Below, piece by piece: positions 47,103-57,683 of a DNA stretch of 64,000 bases. This stretch comes from Acinetobacter sp. YWS30-1 (GTDB lineage: Bacteria > Pseudomonadota > Gammaproteobacteria > Pseudomonadales > Moraxellaceae). A program made the position numbers and the translations under genes. The notes beneath the pieces are model-generated. The model worked only from the letters and a program-made list of their open reading frames with translations. It was not told where the DNA came from and ran no database searches. Location of the stretch: assembly GCF_033558715.1 (NCBI RefSeq), contig NZ_CP114606.1, positions 2,418,001 through 2,482,000 on the forward strand, given 5' to 3'. Position 1 is the stretch's first letter. Each line of letters begins with the position of its first letter.

Positions 47103-49868
47103 ATGCCACCATTTGTCTTGGTCGATGGCTCTTACTTTTTATTTCGTGCCTTTCATGCACTACCACCATTAACCACGTCAACCGGTCTGCACACCAATGC
47201 AATTCGTGGTGCGATTTCTGCTATTCAAAAACTGATGCGCCGTACCCAGCCAACCCATATGGCGGTGATTTTCGACACGCCTGAACCGACTTTCCGTCAC
47301 GAGCTATCACCTATTTATAAAGGTGACCGTCCGAGCATGCCGGAAGAACTGTCACAGCAAATTCCATACTTACATGCCTTGATTCGTGCTTTGGGCATTC
47401 CCCTGCATATGCTGCCAGGTGCGGAAGCGGATGACATTATTGGTACACTGGCTAAACGTGCTGAAGCTTTAGGCCATCAGGTGCTGATTTCAACCGGTGA
47501 TAAAGACATGGCACAGCTGGTGACTGATAAAGTGACCCTGGAAGACAGTTTCAAAGAAAAACCAATGGATGTTGATGGGGTTTTTGAAAAGTTTGGTGTA
47601 TGGCCAAACCAGATCATTGACTATCTGACCCTGATGGGCGATGCCTCAGACGGTATTATGGGTGTGCCTGGGATTGGGGCGAAAACTGCAGCCAAATTAC
47701 TCAATGAATATGGCTCGATTGGTGGCATTCTGGAAAATGTCGACAAGATCAAAGGTAAAGTGGGGCAGAATATTAAAGACAATACCGATGGCATTGCATT
47801 GGATCATCAATTGGCCAGCATCATTTGCGATCTGGATTTAAGCTTCACTTATGATGACCTGAAACTTCAGGACCCAAATGTAGAAGCTTTACGTAATCTT
47901 TATACTGAACTGGAATTCCGTAACCAGCTGCAATCACTGGACCATCCGAATAATCCAAACAATCGTAACTATAAACAGGCTACCCAATCGATTACTGCTA
48001 AAGCAGCACCTGAACCTCAGGAAGCCAATGACCAGCAGGCAACACTAAGCAGTGATAACGATCATCTCGGAAAAGCGACGTATCATACTGTGTTGACTCA
48101 GGAAGATTGGGACAAGCTGTTTGAACGTTTAAACACTGAAAAACGCTTTGCTTTTGATACTGAAACCACCAGCCTGGATTATCGTATTGCACAGATTGTT
48201 GGTTTTTCGGTGGCTTTTGATGCAGAGGAGGCCTATTACGTACCGCTAGCACATGATTATGAAGGTGCGCCAGAACAGCTAAATCGTGAAGAAATTCTGG
48301 CTCAGATCAAACCGATTTTAGAAGATGAAGCGATTCAGAAAATTGGCCACCACCTGAAATATGATGCGCATGTTCTGGAAAATCACGGCATTCATCTGGC
48401 AGGCTGGTATTTTGATACTATGCTGGCTTCTTATGTACTCAACTCGGTTGCCACCCGTCATGGCATGGATGATGTGGCTCGTCTGTACTTAAGCCACTTA
48501 ACCACGACCTATGAACAGGTGGCAGGTAAAGGCGCCAAACAAAAAACTTTCAATAAAATCGAGATCGAAACTGCCGCCCACTATGCCGCAGAAGATGCGC
48601 ATGTGACCTATCGTCTGTTTGAAGTACTAAGCAAAAAGCTGCAGACTTATCCTGAACTGGTCAATATTCTGTACAATATTGAAATGCCGGTAGCGCGTGT
48701 GCTGACCAGTATGGAAGAAAATGGCATCCGACTGGATCTGGCTTTCCTGGATCAGCTCGGTTGTGAGTTCGCTCAAACCATGCAGAATCTAGAAAATCAG
48801 ATCACGGAAATAGCCGGTGAAGCGTTTAATGTCAGCTCTCCAAAACAGGTCGGTGAAGTTCTATTTGAAAAACTAGGCCTGAAAGGTGGCAAAAAGACCT
48901 CTACCGGTCAATACAGTACCAGCGAAAGTGTACTGGAAAAACTGGAACACCCGATTGCTGAACTGATTTTGGAATATCGCGGTCTGTCTAAACTGAAAAG
49001 TACCTATACCGATGGTCTATGCAAACAGGCCAATAACGAAACCCATCGTGTGCATACCAGTTATCATCAGGCACTCACAGCCACTGGCCGTTTATCGTCT
49101 ACTGATCCAAACTTGCAGAACATTCCCATTCGTGCAGAAATCGGACGTCAGATTCGTAAGGCCTTTATTGCGCCTGAAGGCCGTGTCTTACTCGCAGCAG
49201 ATTATTCACAGATTGAATTGCGTCTTATGGCACATTTATCTCAGGATGATGCGCTAGTAGATGCCTTTAACCATGGACAGGATGTGCATCGCCGTACCGC
49301 AGCTGAAGTTCTGGGTATCCCGCTTGAAGAAGTGACCAATGATCAGCGTCGTCAGGCCAAAGCCGTGAATTTCGGTCTGCTCTATGGCATGTCTGAATTT
49401 GGTCTGACCCGTCAGTTAGGTTTCACTCGTCAGGAATCACAGGAATATATCAAACAGTATTTCCGCCGCTATCCGGGAATTTATGAATATATGCAGCGTA
49501 CCCGTCAGGTGGCATTGGAACAAGGCTTCGTTGAAACTATTCTAGGTCGCCGTTTATACACACCTGATATCGATGCCCGTAACATGATGGTCCGCAAAGC
49601 CGCTGAACGTGCGGCGATTAATGCACCATTACAAGGTTCAGCTGCAGACATTATCAAAATGGCGATGATTGAGGTTGATAAAATGCTACCTAAAGATCAG
49701 GCCAAAATGCTGCTACAAGTGCACGATGAATTGGTATTTGAAATCGATGAAGCGATTGCAGATGAACTGGCTCCTCAACTGGCCGAAGTGATGCAATCTG
49801 TGATTGAAATCTCTGTGCCTTTGGTCGTGGAAGTCGGTAAAGGCATGAACTGGGATGAAGCGCATTAA
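47103..49868 (+). CDS. polA: DNA polymerase I
   Basis: 921 residues. The N-terminal 5'-3' exonuclease domain has 'LVDGSYFLFRAFHAL', 'GAEADDIIGTLAKRAE' and 'GDASDGIMGVPGIGAKTAAKLL'. The 3'-5' proofreading domain is active-looking, with 'FAFDTETTSLDY' near residue 350. Polymerase motifs: A 'LAADYSQIELRLMAHLS', B 'RRQAKAVNFGLLYGMS' and C 'LLQVHDELVFEID'. It fills gaps in repair and removes RNA primers. Confidence 0.97.
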   Translation: MPPFVLVDGSYFLFRAFHALPPLTTSTGLHTNAIRGAISAIQKLMRRTQPTHMAVIFDTPEPTFRHELSPIYKGDRPSMPEELSQQIPYLHALIRALGIPLHMLPGAEADDIIGTLAKRAEALGHQVLISTGDKDMAQLVTDKVTLEDSFKEKPMDVDGVFEKFGVWPNQIIDYLTLMGDASDGIMGVPGIGAKTAAKLLNEYGSIGGILENVDKIKGKVGQNIKDNTDGIALDHQLASIICDLDLSFTYDDLKLQDPNVEALRNLYTELEFRNQLQSLDHPNNPNNRNYKQATQSITAKAAPEPQEANDQQATLSSDNDHLGKATYHTVLTQEDWDKLFERLNTEKRFAFDTETTSLDYRIAQIVGFSVAFDAEEAYYVPLAHDYEGAPEQLNREEILAQIKPILEDEAIQKIGHHLKYDAHVLENHGIHLAGWYFDTMLASYVLNSVATRHGMDDVARLYLSHLTTTYEQVAGKGAKQKTFNKIEIETAAHYAAEDAHVTYRLFEVLSKKLQTYPELVNILYNIEMPVARVLTSMEENGIRLDLAFLDQLGCEFAQTMQNLENQITEIAGEAFNVSSPKQVGEVLFEKLGLKGGKKTSTGQYSTSESVLEKLEHPIAELILEYRGLSKLKSTYTDGLCKQANNETHRVHTSYHQALTATGRLSSTDPNLQNIPIRAEIGRQIRKAFIAPEGRVLLAADYSQIELRLMAHLSQDDALVDAFNHGQDVHRRTAAEVLGIPLEEVTNDQRRQAKAVNFGLLYGMSEFGLTRQLGFTRQESQEYIKQYFRRYPGIYEYMQRTRQVALEQGFVETILGRRLYTPDIDARNMMVRKAAERAAINAPLQGSAADIIKMAMIEVDKMLPKDQAKMLLQVHDELVFEIDEAIADELAPQLAEVMQSVIEISVPLVVEVGKGMNWDEAH

Positions 49869-49878
49869 TACTAAAGCT

Positions 49879-49962
49879 CCTTCCTCCTTTTAGGAGGAAG
49901 GTTGGGATAGAGGTTATTTAAATTTATAGACCTCACCCTAACCCTCTCCTACAAGGAGAGGG
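49879..49962. repeat. CTCC/GGAG intergenic palindromes (copy 2, double)
   Basis: Two nearby inverted repeats: CCTTCCTCC/GGAGGAAGG at 49879-49901, and CCCTCTCCT/AGGAGAGGG within CCTCACCCTAACCCTCTCCT... at 49931-49962. They lie between the convergent polA and yggT genes and probably also terminate transcription. The second resembles the repeat in the pheS-pheT gap. Confidence 0.55.
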
Positions 49963-49981
49963 AATTTTCTTTGGGATCTGA

Positions 49982-50551
49982 TTAAAGGCCGGTTAGCAAC
50001 ACAATTGCCACCTGGTTCATAATCATTTCAATTACGATCAGTGCCAAAATTGCCAGAATTGGAGACAGATCGATCATTCCCATATTCGGCATGATACGAC
50101 GGAACGGTGCCAATAATGGTTCTGCAAGTTCCTGAACCACTTCAATATAAGGTGAACGGGATTGCGTAAACATCACCACCCAGCTCAAAATAATCGTTGC
50201 AAAAATCAGGTAACGACAGAAGCGGATCAAATCCTGCATCATGGTGACGAAGGTTAGAATAAGCAAATGGATTGGACCATTTGGCATTCCCCCAGACAAA
50301 TACATGATGCCAAAAATTTTCAGCAAATACAGCACGACCAAAAGTGCCAGTGCAGCAGTATTCACCCGGCCTTTACCTGCAGTTGGGAAAATACGCCCAA
50401 ACACATCTACAATTTTAGTCGCTTTGACAGTAGATAGAACGACAGGATTATAAGGACTCACCGCGGCTAATTGCATTAAAAAGCGGAAGAATACGAGCAA
50501 AATCGCGACGTTAATGATAATGCCAAAAATTAGCGCAGAATTTGCACCCAT
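49982..50551 (-). CDS. YggT-family membrane protein
   Basis: 189 residues with two YggT repeats, each a pair of hydrophobic helices: 'LLVFFRFLMQLAAVSPYNPVVLST' and 'RYLIFATIILSWVVMFTQSRSPYIEVVQELAEPLLAPFRRIMPNMGMIDLSPILAILALIVIEM'. Members help in osmotic tolerance or in placing membrane complexes; the role is not settled. It follows proC, a conserved pairing. Confidence 0.9.
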   Translation of the reverse strand: MGANSALIFGIIINVAILLVFFRFLMQLAAVSPYNPVVLSTVKATKIVDVFGRIFPTAGKGRVNTAALALLVVLYLLKIFGIMYLSGGMPNGPIHLLILTFVTMMQDLIRFCRYLIFATIILSWVVMFTQSRSPYIEVVQELAEPLLAPFRRIMPNMGMIDLSPILAILALIVIEMIMNQVAIVLLTGL

Positions 50552-50583
50552 ACTTGAACGTTCCTAAAAATTAAACTGATAGA

Positions 50584-51414
50584 TTATTTGCTATTGTCAC
50601 TGAGCTCTTGGGCCAGTTCCTGACTACGTTTTTGCGCAGCAGCAAGCGCTGCCTGAATATTCTGAGAAATCTGCGCGCGATCAAACACTTCCAATGCCGC
50701 CTGAGTTGTACCATTCGGAGATGTTACATTTTTACGCAGCTCTGCCGGTGTATTCGAACTGGTGATCGCCATTTGCGCTGCCCCCAAAGCAGTTTGCAAT
50801 GTCAATGCAGTAGCTACTTTTTCATCCAGACCTAAATTCTTGCCTGCACGAATCATGCTTTCCATCATATAGAAGAAGTAAGCAGGTCCTGAACCAGAGA
50901 CTGCAGTTACGGCATCAATCTGAGCTTCTGAGTTTACCCAAATTGTCAGACCGGTAGAAGCCAAAACCTGACTCGCCAGCTCACGGTCATCATTACCAAC
51001 TTCTGCATTGGCAAATAAACCATGTGCACCAGTCTGTACCAATGCGGGTGTATTCGGCATCACACGGACAACACGGTCAGTACCCAATAGCGCGGATAAT
51101 GTTGCAATCTCGGCACCCGCAACAATTGAAATCACCAGCTTGCCATCAAGTAAACCTTGAAGTGGTTTTAACACACCAGCTAAAACCTGTGGTTTGACTG
51201 CAAACAGAACGATATCCGCATCTTTAATGGCAGCAATATTATCATCGGTGACATTCACTTCTTTTTCTGCAAGAAGTGAGCGTACTTTCTCAACCGGATC
51301 AGAAACTGTAATACGCGTTGCTGGCAACCCCTGTGAAATCAGCCCGCCAATCAAGGCTTGAGCCATATTACCGCCACCAATAAAACTAATATTACAATTT
51401 AAAGCTGCACTCAT
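50584..51414 (-). CDS. proC: Pyrroline-5-carboxylate reductase
   Basis: About 276 residues from the ATG at 51414; a longer frame overlapping tilS is not needed. It performs the last step of proline synthesis, P5C to proline with NAD(P)H. Rossmann motif 'ISFIGGGNMAQALIGGL'; 'VLFAVKPQVLAGVL', 'VVRVMPNTPALVQTGAHGLFAN' and the C-terminal family signature 'GSGPAYFFYMMESMIRAG ... LTLQTALGAAQMA ... LRKNVTSPNGTTQAALEVF' are all present. It begins two bases after the tilS stop. Confidence 0.95.
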   Translation of the reverse strand: MSAALNCNISFIGGGNMAQALIGGLISQGLPATRITVSDPVEKVRSLLAEKEVNVTDDNIAAIKDADIVLFAVKPQVLAGVLKPLQGLLDGKLVISIVAGAEIATLSALLGTDRVVRVMPNTPALVQTGAHGLFANAEVGNDDRELASQVLASTGLTIWVNSEAQIDAVTAVSGSGPAYFFYMMESMIRAGKNLGLDEKVATALTLQTALGAAQMAITSSNTPAELRKNVTSPNGTTQAALEVFDRAQISQNIQAALAAAQKRSQELAQELSDNSK

Positions 51415-51416
51415 GT

Positions 51417-52790
51417 TTAATGCTCGTCGTTGAATTCTAAAGTTGAAGAAACCGAAATGGGTAGCCACCCCCCTGCTTCACAATATGCAGATTGAGCTAA
51501 CCAAAATCCTTTAGGTGTAAACACGCCTAGCATAACATTATCTATGCTTAATATTTGAATAGTATGCCGAGTCCAGGGAAATATTTGCGCTTGCTGAATG
51601 GCTTTTTTGAGCGGCCAGTGCCCAATCCGGCCATAGAGATGAATTTTTTCACCCCCCTTCCGTTGACGCAAATACAAGGGTTGTCCTAATAAAGTGGGAG
51701 ATAATCCTATCTCAGCCCTTTGAATCCTAAATTGACCAGAAGGAAGATGAACCTGATCTTTATTCTGTAAAATGATCTGCTGTTCGGCTACAGTCGATTG
51801 TTGGTCAACCAGATAAACTTCAGCTTTTAGGCGATGCAACTGCTGCTGATAACGCACATAGTAATAACCCGACCAATGCAGCGCTGCTTGGGCATCTGGT
51901 TTCGCTCCAATTACTTCAACCTGTACACGCTCAACCATGTTCAGAGAGGGACGATATTGTCCTTCGCCTTTCATCCAGACCGAGAGTAACTGACGCTGCC
52001 GTGCTTTGGATAAACTTGAGAATGAAGGTAGATCGAGAATTTCGGCATTGCCACAGAGTTTCAGATCCTGCTCTAATACGTCTTGCAGAATGTTTTGCGC
52101 ATCCTGCATCAGTTCACTAGTACGTGCCAAGGCAGACTGCATTTTCGGATAGCGATGACTTAATACTGGCCACAGCACCTGACGTGCCCAAGCACGGTCA
52201 TAATGAGTATCCTGATTGGTCGGATCTTCAATATTCTGGATATTTAAATCTGCTGCCCATTGGCAAATCTGCTCACGGGAAATATCCAGCAGTGGCCGCC
52301 AGATGGTTAAATCGTGGCGGATATCGATGGCTTTCATCGCAGCCAGACCATCAATCCCTGCACCAGAAAGTAAGCGCAACATCAAAGTTTCCGCCTGATC
52401 CTGCTGATGATGGGCTAAGACCAGAATTTCATCGGGCTGAAGATGCTGTAAATAAGCTTGGTAACGCGATTGGCGAGCCTGAGATTCCAGATTACCACTG
52501 GCAACATGGACGGGCTGAATGATGCAAGGAATATTTAGTTGCTGACACTGATGCTGGACAAAAGTGCCCCATTCATTGCTGATACTTTGCAATTGATGAT
52601 CAACATAAATCGCGCGGATTTTTTTCGGGTACAAAAAAAACATCAGATGCAGCAACAGCATAGAATCTACGCCGCCACTGCATCCGATTAGAAATTTTGT
52701 TTCTGCAGGAAATTCCTGCAGTTGCTTTAAGATGCCAGACCTAAATTGTCGCTGCCAAACTTCATTAAACGTTGGTAACGTGCTTCGCAT
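51417..52790 (-). CDS. tilS: tRNA(Ile)-lysidine synthase TilS
   Basis: 457 residues. It converts the wobble C of the minor tRNA-Ile(CAU) to lysidine so that AUA is read as Ile. The PP-loop motif is '[19 protein letters not shown]' (SGGxDS, near residue 36); '[30 protein letters not shown]' and '[23 protein letters not shown]' are typical. A TilS C-terminal substrate-binding domain follows. The ATG lies inside the 3' end of accA (64-base overlap), implying translational coupling. Confidence 0.93.
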   Translation of the reverse strand: MRSTLPTFNEVWQRQFRSGILKQLQEFPAETKFLIGCSGGVDSMLLLHLMFFLYPKKIRAIYVDHQLQSISNEWGTFVQHQCQQLNIPCIIQPVHVASGNLESQARQSRYQAYLQHLQPDEILVLAHHQQDQAETLMLRLLSGAGIDGLAAMKAIDIRHDLTIWRPLLDISREQICQWAADLNIQNIEDPTNQDTHYDRAWARQVLWPVLSHRYPKMQSALARTSELMQDAQNILQDVLEQDLKLCGNAEILDLPSFSSLSKARQRQLLSVWMKGEGQYRPSLNMVERVQVEVIGAKPDAQAALHWSGYYYVRYQQQLHRLKAEVYLVDQQSTVAEQQIILQNKDQVHLPSGQFRIQRAEIGLSPTLLGQPLYLRQRKGGEKIHLYGRIGHWPLKKAIQQAQIFPWTRHTIQILSIDNVMLGVFTPKGFWLAQSAYCEAGGWLPISVSSTLEFNDEH

Positions 52791-53551
52791 CGTGCTTGTG
52801 GTTCCATTGCTTGCAGTTCATTTAAAGCTTCTTTCAGGACTGCTTTCAGTTGGTACATGACTTCATCCGGATCCAGATGTGCGCCTTCACCTTCATCAAC
52901 GACGTATTCAACAATGCCCATCTTCTGTAATTTTTCAGCAGTCAATGCCAAAGCTTCACTGGCCTGTTCTGCTTTTTCTGCGGTTTTCCACAGAATAGAT
53001 GCACAACCTTCTGGTGAAATCACTGAATAAATACTGTGAGAGAGCATCACTACACGATCCGCAACACCAATGCCGAGTGCGCCACCTGAACCACCTTCAC
53101 CCAAAACTGTAGCAATTACAGGTACTTTCAGATTAGAAAGTTGTGCCAAACTTGACGCAATCGCTTCAGCCTGACCACGCTCTTCCGCACCCACACCTGG
53201 GTATGCACCCATGGTATCAATAAAGGTGAAGACTGGCAGATTAAAGCGTTCCGCCATATCGAGCAGACGCTGAGCTTTACGGTAACCTTCCGGGTTACTC
53301 ATCCCAAAATTATGCTGCAATTTTTCACGGGTACTACGACCACGGTGCTGACCCACGATCATCACCGGTTGTCCATCAAAACGTGCCAGACCACCGATCA
53401 TTGCGCCATCATCACCATAGAGACGGTCGCCATGTAAAGCATCAAATTCGGTGAATATTTCACCTACGTAGTCCAGAAATTGTGGACGTTCCGGATGACG
53501 AGCAATCTGTACTGTCGTCCATGCTTTTGATGGGGTAGCTTTATTTTTCAT
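52727..53551 (-). CDS. accA: Acetyl-CoA carboxylase carboxyltransferase subunit alpha
   Basis: 274 residues, shorter than the E. coli protein (319) because the N-terminal helical extension is missing, as in other Acinetobacter-type AccA. Core motifs: '[17 protein letters not shown]', '[25 protein letters not shown]', '[25 protein letters not shown]', '[39 protein letters not shown]'. With AccD it transfers CO2 from carboxybiotin to acetyl-CoA, the first step of fatty acid synthesis. It lies between ppx and tilS. Confidence 0.95.
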   Translation of the reverse strand: MKNKATPSKAWTTVQIARHPERPQFLDYVGEIFTEFDALHGDRLYGDDGAMIGGLARFDGQPVMIVGQHRGRSTREKLQHNFGMSNPEGYRKAQRLLDMAERFNLPVFTFIDTMGAYPGVGAEERGQAEAIASSLAQLSNLKVPVIATVLGEGGSGGALGIGVADRVVMLSHSIYSVISPEGCASILWKTAEKAEQASEALALTAEKLQKMGIVEYVVDEGEGAHLDPDEVMYQLKAVLKEALNELQAMEPQARCEARYQRLMKFGSDNLGLAS

Positions 53552-53581
53552 AGGTCAACCGTTTTCATCCCTATAAAGGTA

Positions 53582-55102
53582 TTAATTAACAAATTGTTCA
53601 GATTGAACCGAGAGCTCGATCTCCCAATTTTTAAACTGCACCTGTTCATCATGCAGTTCAGCAATCAGCAATGGCCATTGTTTGGCATCACCAGAAATGC
53701 TGAGCTGCCATTGTTGCGCATTCTTGACCTTGAGTTCAATGGCAGGAAGCATCTCATCACTACGACTGTGATTGACCAAAACCGCCAGACGCAACAGCAA
53801 ACACAGCTGTAAAAGTTTAGTTCCACCGACTTTCATCACATCATGCTTGGCATCAGCGCGCAATTTACGGCGATGGTGTGCGACCAAATGTGACAAATAA
53901 TTCTGATCTACCTGCGAAAAACCGGCAATGTCAGAATGTTGCAATAAATAGGCACCGTGGCGGTGATAACCACTATGACTGATCGCTAAACCAATTTCAT
54001 GCAAATAAGCGGCGCGACGGAGTAAATCACTGTCTTCACTATACAGGCCGAGATCACCAGCCACATCATCAAACAGTTTTTGCGCAGTCTGCACTACACG
54101 TTCGGCCTGTTTGGCATCGGCATTATAACGACCAATTAAGGCATGAACAGAACGATCACGGATATCTTCATGCTTGAAACGACCCAAGAGGTCATACATC
54201 ACGCCTTCACGCAATGCGCCATCTGAATAGACCAGATGTGGGATATTCAGTACATCAAATACTGCATATAAAATGGCAATTCCTGCAGGTAAAACTGCAC
54301 GACGGTCATCTTTCAGACCTTCAAACTCCATGTCCGAAACATGCTTATATTTTAATAATTTATCTTTAAGTTTTTCCAGACCTTCACGGGTGAGCTGTTC
54401 TTTATCATTGCTCCAGCCCATATTGACACAGATCTGACGACAGGCTTTGATCGTACCACTCGAACCAACGACTGCATCCCAACCGGCAGATTTATAAGTA
54501 TTGGCAATGCCTGAAATTTCTTTACGTGCCGCAGTCACTGCCTTATCAAATGCTTTATGGGTGATTTCACCATCAGCAAAGAATTTCTTGGTAAAAGTCA
54601 CACATCCCATCTGCACAGATTCGGTATGAATGGGTTCGAATTCTTCCCCAATAATCAGTTCAGTCGAACCCCCACCGATATCTACCACCAGACGACGGCC
54701 AGTATTGGCCATGGTATGTGACACACCGAGATAAATTAGACGCGCTTCTTCGCGACCAGCAATAATTTCAATCGGTTTTGGTAAAATTTCAGCTGCTTTC
54801 TGAATAAATTCATGACCATTTTTGGCCTGACGCAAAGCATTCGTTGCCACAATCCGTAAACGGTTCGGTTGTACCGATCCCAAGCGTCCGACAAAACGGG
54901 CCAGACAAGCCAAACCGCGCTGCTGTGCGGCTTCAGTCAAATTTTTATTTTCATCCAGTCCCGCAGCAAGTTGAACCTTTTCTGACATTGATGCGACTTT
55001 TTTCACTTCGCCATGATCCACCCGGGCAATCGCCAAATGAAAACTGTTTGATCCCATATCGATGGCTGCGAGTAATTCTTCATCAATCAAAAAATCAGAC
55101 AT
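53582..55102 (-). CDS. ppx: Exopolyphosphatase (Ppx/GppA family)
   Basis: 506 residues. ASKHA-type phosphatase domain: 'AAIDMGSNSFHLAIARV', 'LRIVATNALRQAKNGHEF', 'IIAGREEARLIYLGV' and 'LVVDIGGGSTELIIGEEFEP'. The C-terminal HD-like helical domain has 'AAYLHEIGLAISHSGYHRHGAYLL'. It degrades long-chain polyphosphate, and family members also hydrolyse pppGpp. It heads the ppx-accA-tilS-proC-yggT direction and is divergent from trxA. Confidence 0.93.
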   Translation of the reverse strand: MSDFLIDEELLAAIDMGSNSFHLAIARVDHGEVKKVASMSEKVQLAAGLDENKNLTEAAQQRGLACLARFVGRLGSVQPNRLRIVATNALRQAKNGHEFIQKAAEILPKPIEIIAGREEARLIYLGVSHTMANTGRRLVVDIGGGSTELIIGEEFEPIHTESVQMGCVTFTKKFFADGEITHKAFDKAVTAARKEISGIANTYKSAGWDAVVGSSGTIKACRQICVNMGWSNDKEQLTREGLEKLKDKLLKYKHVSDMEFEGLKDDRRAVLPAGIAILYAVFDVLNIPHLVYSDGALREGVMYDLLGRFKHEDIRDRSVHALIGRYNADAKQAERVVQTAQKLFDDVAGDLGLYSEDSDLLRRAAYLHEIGLAISHSGYHRHGAYLLQHSDIAGFSQVDQNYLSHLVAHHRRKLRADAKHDVMKVGGTKLLQLCLLLRLAVLVNHSRSDEMLPAIELKVKNAQQWQLSISGDAKQWPLLIAELHDEQVQFKNWEIELSVQSEQFVN

Positions 55103-55363
55103 TCTAGAAATAAACCTTTTAAGAATTGTGCTTAGAGTAATTCACAACCATGCAATTTAAAAGCCATTTGTCAGGACAATTTCGCGTAATTATTTTTTTC
55201 ATTTATAGGACAATTGTATGAGGCGATGGTGACTATCGTGATCATCCATTAGACAAAACAACATTAAAGCTTGAAAATTTACAGATTCCCCTACATTGTT
55301 AAAGATGGCTATGTAATACTAATAATTATAGTTATCTTTATAAAATTAATTCTGGAGCACTCC

Positions 55364-55690
55364 ATGTCTGGCAACATCGTAAACACTACTGACGCAAACT
55401 TCGAAGCAGACGTTCTTCAATCAGACGTTCCTGTACTGGTTGATTTCTGGGCTGGCTGGTGTGCGCCATGTAAAGCTATTGCCCCTGTACTTGAAGTATT
55501 GGCTGATGAATATCAAGGCAAAGTGAAAATTGTCAAAGTTGACGTAACATCTTGCGAACAAACTGCTGTGAATTTCAATATCCGCAACATTCCAGCTTTA
55601 TTGATGTTTAAAAATGGTGAAGTCGTAGCGACTCAAGTCGGTGCAGCACCAAAATCTAAATTGACTGCATTTATTGATCAAAACATCTAA
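55364..55690 (+). CDS. trxA: Thioredoxin
   Basis: 108 residues from the ATG at 55364 (GGAG upstream); a longer frame from 55271 is a chance extension. The active site is 'WAGWCAPCKAIAPVL', that is WCAPC rather than the more common WCGPC. The cis-proline loop is 'IRNIPALLMFKNGE'. An extra Cys is present in 'KVDVTSCEQTAVNFNI'. It reduces protein disulfides in the cytoplasm with NADPH and TrxB. It precedes rho, a conserved order in gammaproteobacteria. Confidence 0.95.
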   Translation: MSGNIVNTTDANFEADVLQSDVPVLVDFWAGWCAPCKAIAPVLEVLADEYQGKVKIVKVDVTSCEQTAVNFNIRNIPALLMFKNGEVVATQVGAAPKSKLTAFIDQNI

Positions 55691-56011
55691 GCATAAAATG
55701 CTATAGTAAAAATACGCGACCAAAGGTTGCGTATTTTTTTCGTCTATAAATTGACAAAAACCTGTTTCTCTCTTATATTTCAACTTCAAGAGATAAAGGA
55801 TGCTAAATCCTGTCAGTTTCTTACAAGACACATTACATAACATGCCGCTCGGCAATAGAAATTGTTTTCACATTTCTCTTTGAAACAATCAAACAGACCT
55901 CTGAATTGTTCTTGTGCAAATTCAATTGCTTTCGTTTGAATGCTTATATGCGGCCGAATGTTACTCCCTTTCTAACCTATACCTTAGAACTTTGATTCTA
56001 TCTGACCACCT
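55691..56011 (+). other. trxA-rho intergenic region
   Basis: About 320 bases. It contains the trxA terminator at 55710-55740 and then the rho leader. Long rho leaders are known to carry autoregulatory Rho-dependent termination in E. coli, and this one may do the same. No gene is seen. Confidence 0.5.
55710..55740 (+). terminator. Rho-independent terminator of trxA
   Basis: AATACGC-GACC, loop AAA, GGTT-GCGTATT and a T-run. Confidence 0.82.
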
Positions 56012-57280
56012 ATGAATTTAACCGAACTCAAGAAAAAACCGATTGGCGAACTCATCAAGATTGCCGAGTTTATGGGCCTTGAAGGTATGGCTCGTAACCG
56101 TAAGCAAGACATTATTTTTGCCATCTTAAAACGCCATGCGATGAATGGCGAAGAGATTTTTGGTGATGGCGTTCTAGAAATTTTGTCAGATGGTTTTGGC
56201 TTCTTACGCTCTGCAGCAGGCTCTTATTTGGCCGGTCCTGACGATATCTATGTCAGCCCATCACAAATTCGCCGCTTTAACCTGCGTACCGGTGACACCA
56301 TTACGGGAACCATTCGTCCGCCTAAGGAAGGTGAGCGTTATTTTGCTTTGCTGAAAGTCAATCAGATTAACTACGATACCCCGGAAAATTCACGTAACAA
56401 GATCTTGTTCGAAAACTTAACTCCATTGTTCCCTACTGAACAATTAGTAATGGAACTTGGTAATGGTACGACTGAAGATTTAACTGCACGTGTCGTCGAT
56501 CTGGTGGCACCAATTGGTAAAGGTCAACGTTCAATTATCGTTGCACCACCGAAAGCTGGTAAAACCATGCTATTACAGAACATCGCTCAATCGATTGTTC
56601 GTAATAACCCTGAATGTTTCCTGATTGTCCTTCTGATTGATGAACGTCCTGAAGAAGTCACCGAAATGGAACGTACCGTTCGCGGTGAAGTGGTCGCTTC
56701 TACCTTTGATGAATCACCTGCCCGTCACGTTCAAGTGGCTGAGATGGTGATTGAAAAAGCCAAACGTTTAGTTGAACACAAGAAAGATGTGGTGATTCTG
56801 CTGGATTCGATTACCCGTCTGGCACGTGCATATAACACTGTGATTCCTTCATCAGGTAAGGTATTAACTGGTGGTGTAGATGCACATGCACTTGAACGTC
56901 CAAAACGTTTCTTCGGTGCGGCACGTAATATCGAAGAAGGCGGTTCTCTTACTATCATTTCTACTGCACTGATTGAAACCGGCAGTAAAATGGATGAAGT
57001 CATTTACGAAGAATTCAAAGGTACAGGTAACCAGGAAATCACGCTAGATCGCCGTATTGCGGAAAAACGCGTCTTCCCTGCGATGAATATTAAGAAATCC
57101 GGTACGCGTCGTGAAGAACGTTTAATGTCCGAAGACAAACTTCGTAAAGTCTGGATTCTACGTAAACTTCTGCATACCCAAGATGAACTGGTCGCGATGG
57201 AATTCTTGCTTGACCGCATGAAAGAAACCAAGACCAATGATGATTTCTTTGATCAGATGAAACGCAAAGCATCGAACTAA
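56012..57280 (+). CDS. rho: Transcription termination factor Rho
   Basis: 422 residues, close to the E. coli 419. N-terminal helical and cold-shock RNA-binding domain ('[45 protein letters not shown]'). ATPase: Walker A '[15 protein letters not shown]', Walker B '[16 protein letters not shown]'. Q-loop and R-loop regions are '[52 protein letters not shown]'. The hexamer pulls RNA out of paused polymerase. Ends at a strong terminator. Confidence 0.98.
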   Translation: MNLTELKKKPIGELIKIAEFMGLEGMARNRKQDIIFAILKRHAMNGEEIFGDGVLEILSDGFGFLRSAAGSYLAGPDDIYVSPSQIRRFNLRTGDTITGTIRPPKEGERYFALLKVNQINYDTPENSRNKILFENLTPLFPTEQLVMELGNGTTEDLTARVVDLVAPIGKGQRSIIVAPPKAGKTMLLQNIAQSIVRNNPECFLIVLLIDERPEEVTEMERTVRGEVVASTFDESPARHVQVAEMVIEKAKRLVEHKKDVVILLDSITRLARAYNTVIPSSGKVLTGGVDAHALERPKRFFGAARNIEEGGSLTIISTALIETGSKMDEVIYEEFKGTGNQEITLDRRIAEKRVFPAMNIKKSGTRREERLMSEDKLRKVWILRKLLHTQDELVAMEFLLDRMKETKTNDDFFDQMKRKASN

Positions 57281-57289
57281 AATTATCGG

Positions 57290-57320
57290 AAAGGTCACCA
57301 TTCAAGGTGGCCTTTTTTTA
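57290..57320 (+). terminator. Rho-independent terminator of rho
   Basis: AAGG(T)CACC, short loop, GGTGGCCTT and a run of T's. Confidence 0.83.
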
Positions 57321-57683
57321 TGGTTGACGCATGTTACACAATGAAACAATGTAATGAGATATCTGTAAACTTATTTTTAAGTTTTTGATTATTAAAATAA
57401 ACAAATAAATAACTGTATAATTTTTATAAGCTTAATAAGCCTTTCTCCAATCTATATCTTTCAATTAATTGTTATTTTCTGTTAAAAAACCCTTAATTTT
57501 TATCGTTTTTTCGCTGTTTTTGATGCTCCCCTAGTAGCAATTAAAAATGCGCAGTGATAGCATATTTGCAGACCAGTTAGACTGCTCCTGCGTTGTTAGT
57601 CCCTAACACTATTAGGAATAATAAAAGCATATTACAGCCTGACTTTGGTTTTTTTTAATCTCAATTTTTTAGAGAGTGATGCC
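57321..57683. other. Long AT-rich leader of the alanine-rich lipoprotein gene
   Basis: About 360 bases with no supported gene. Very AT-rich, with a more GC-rich island around 57545-57600 that probably holds the promoter. Confidence 0.45.
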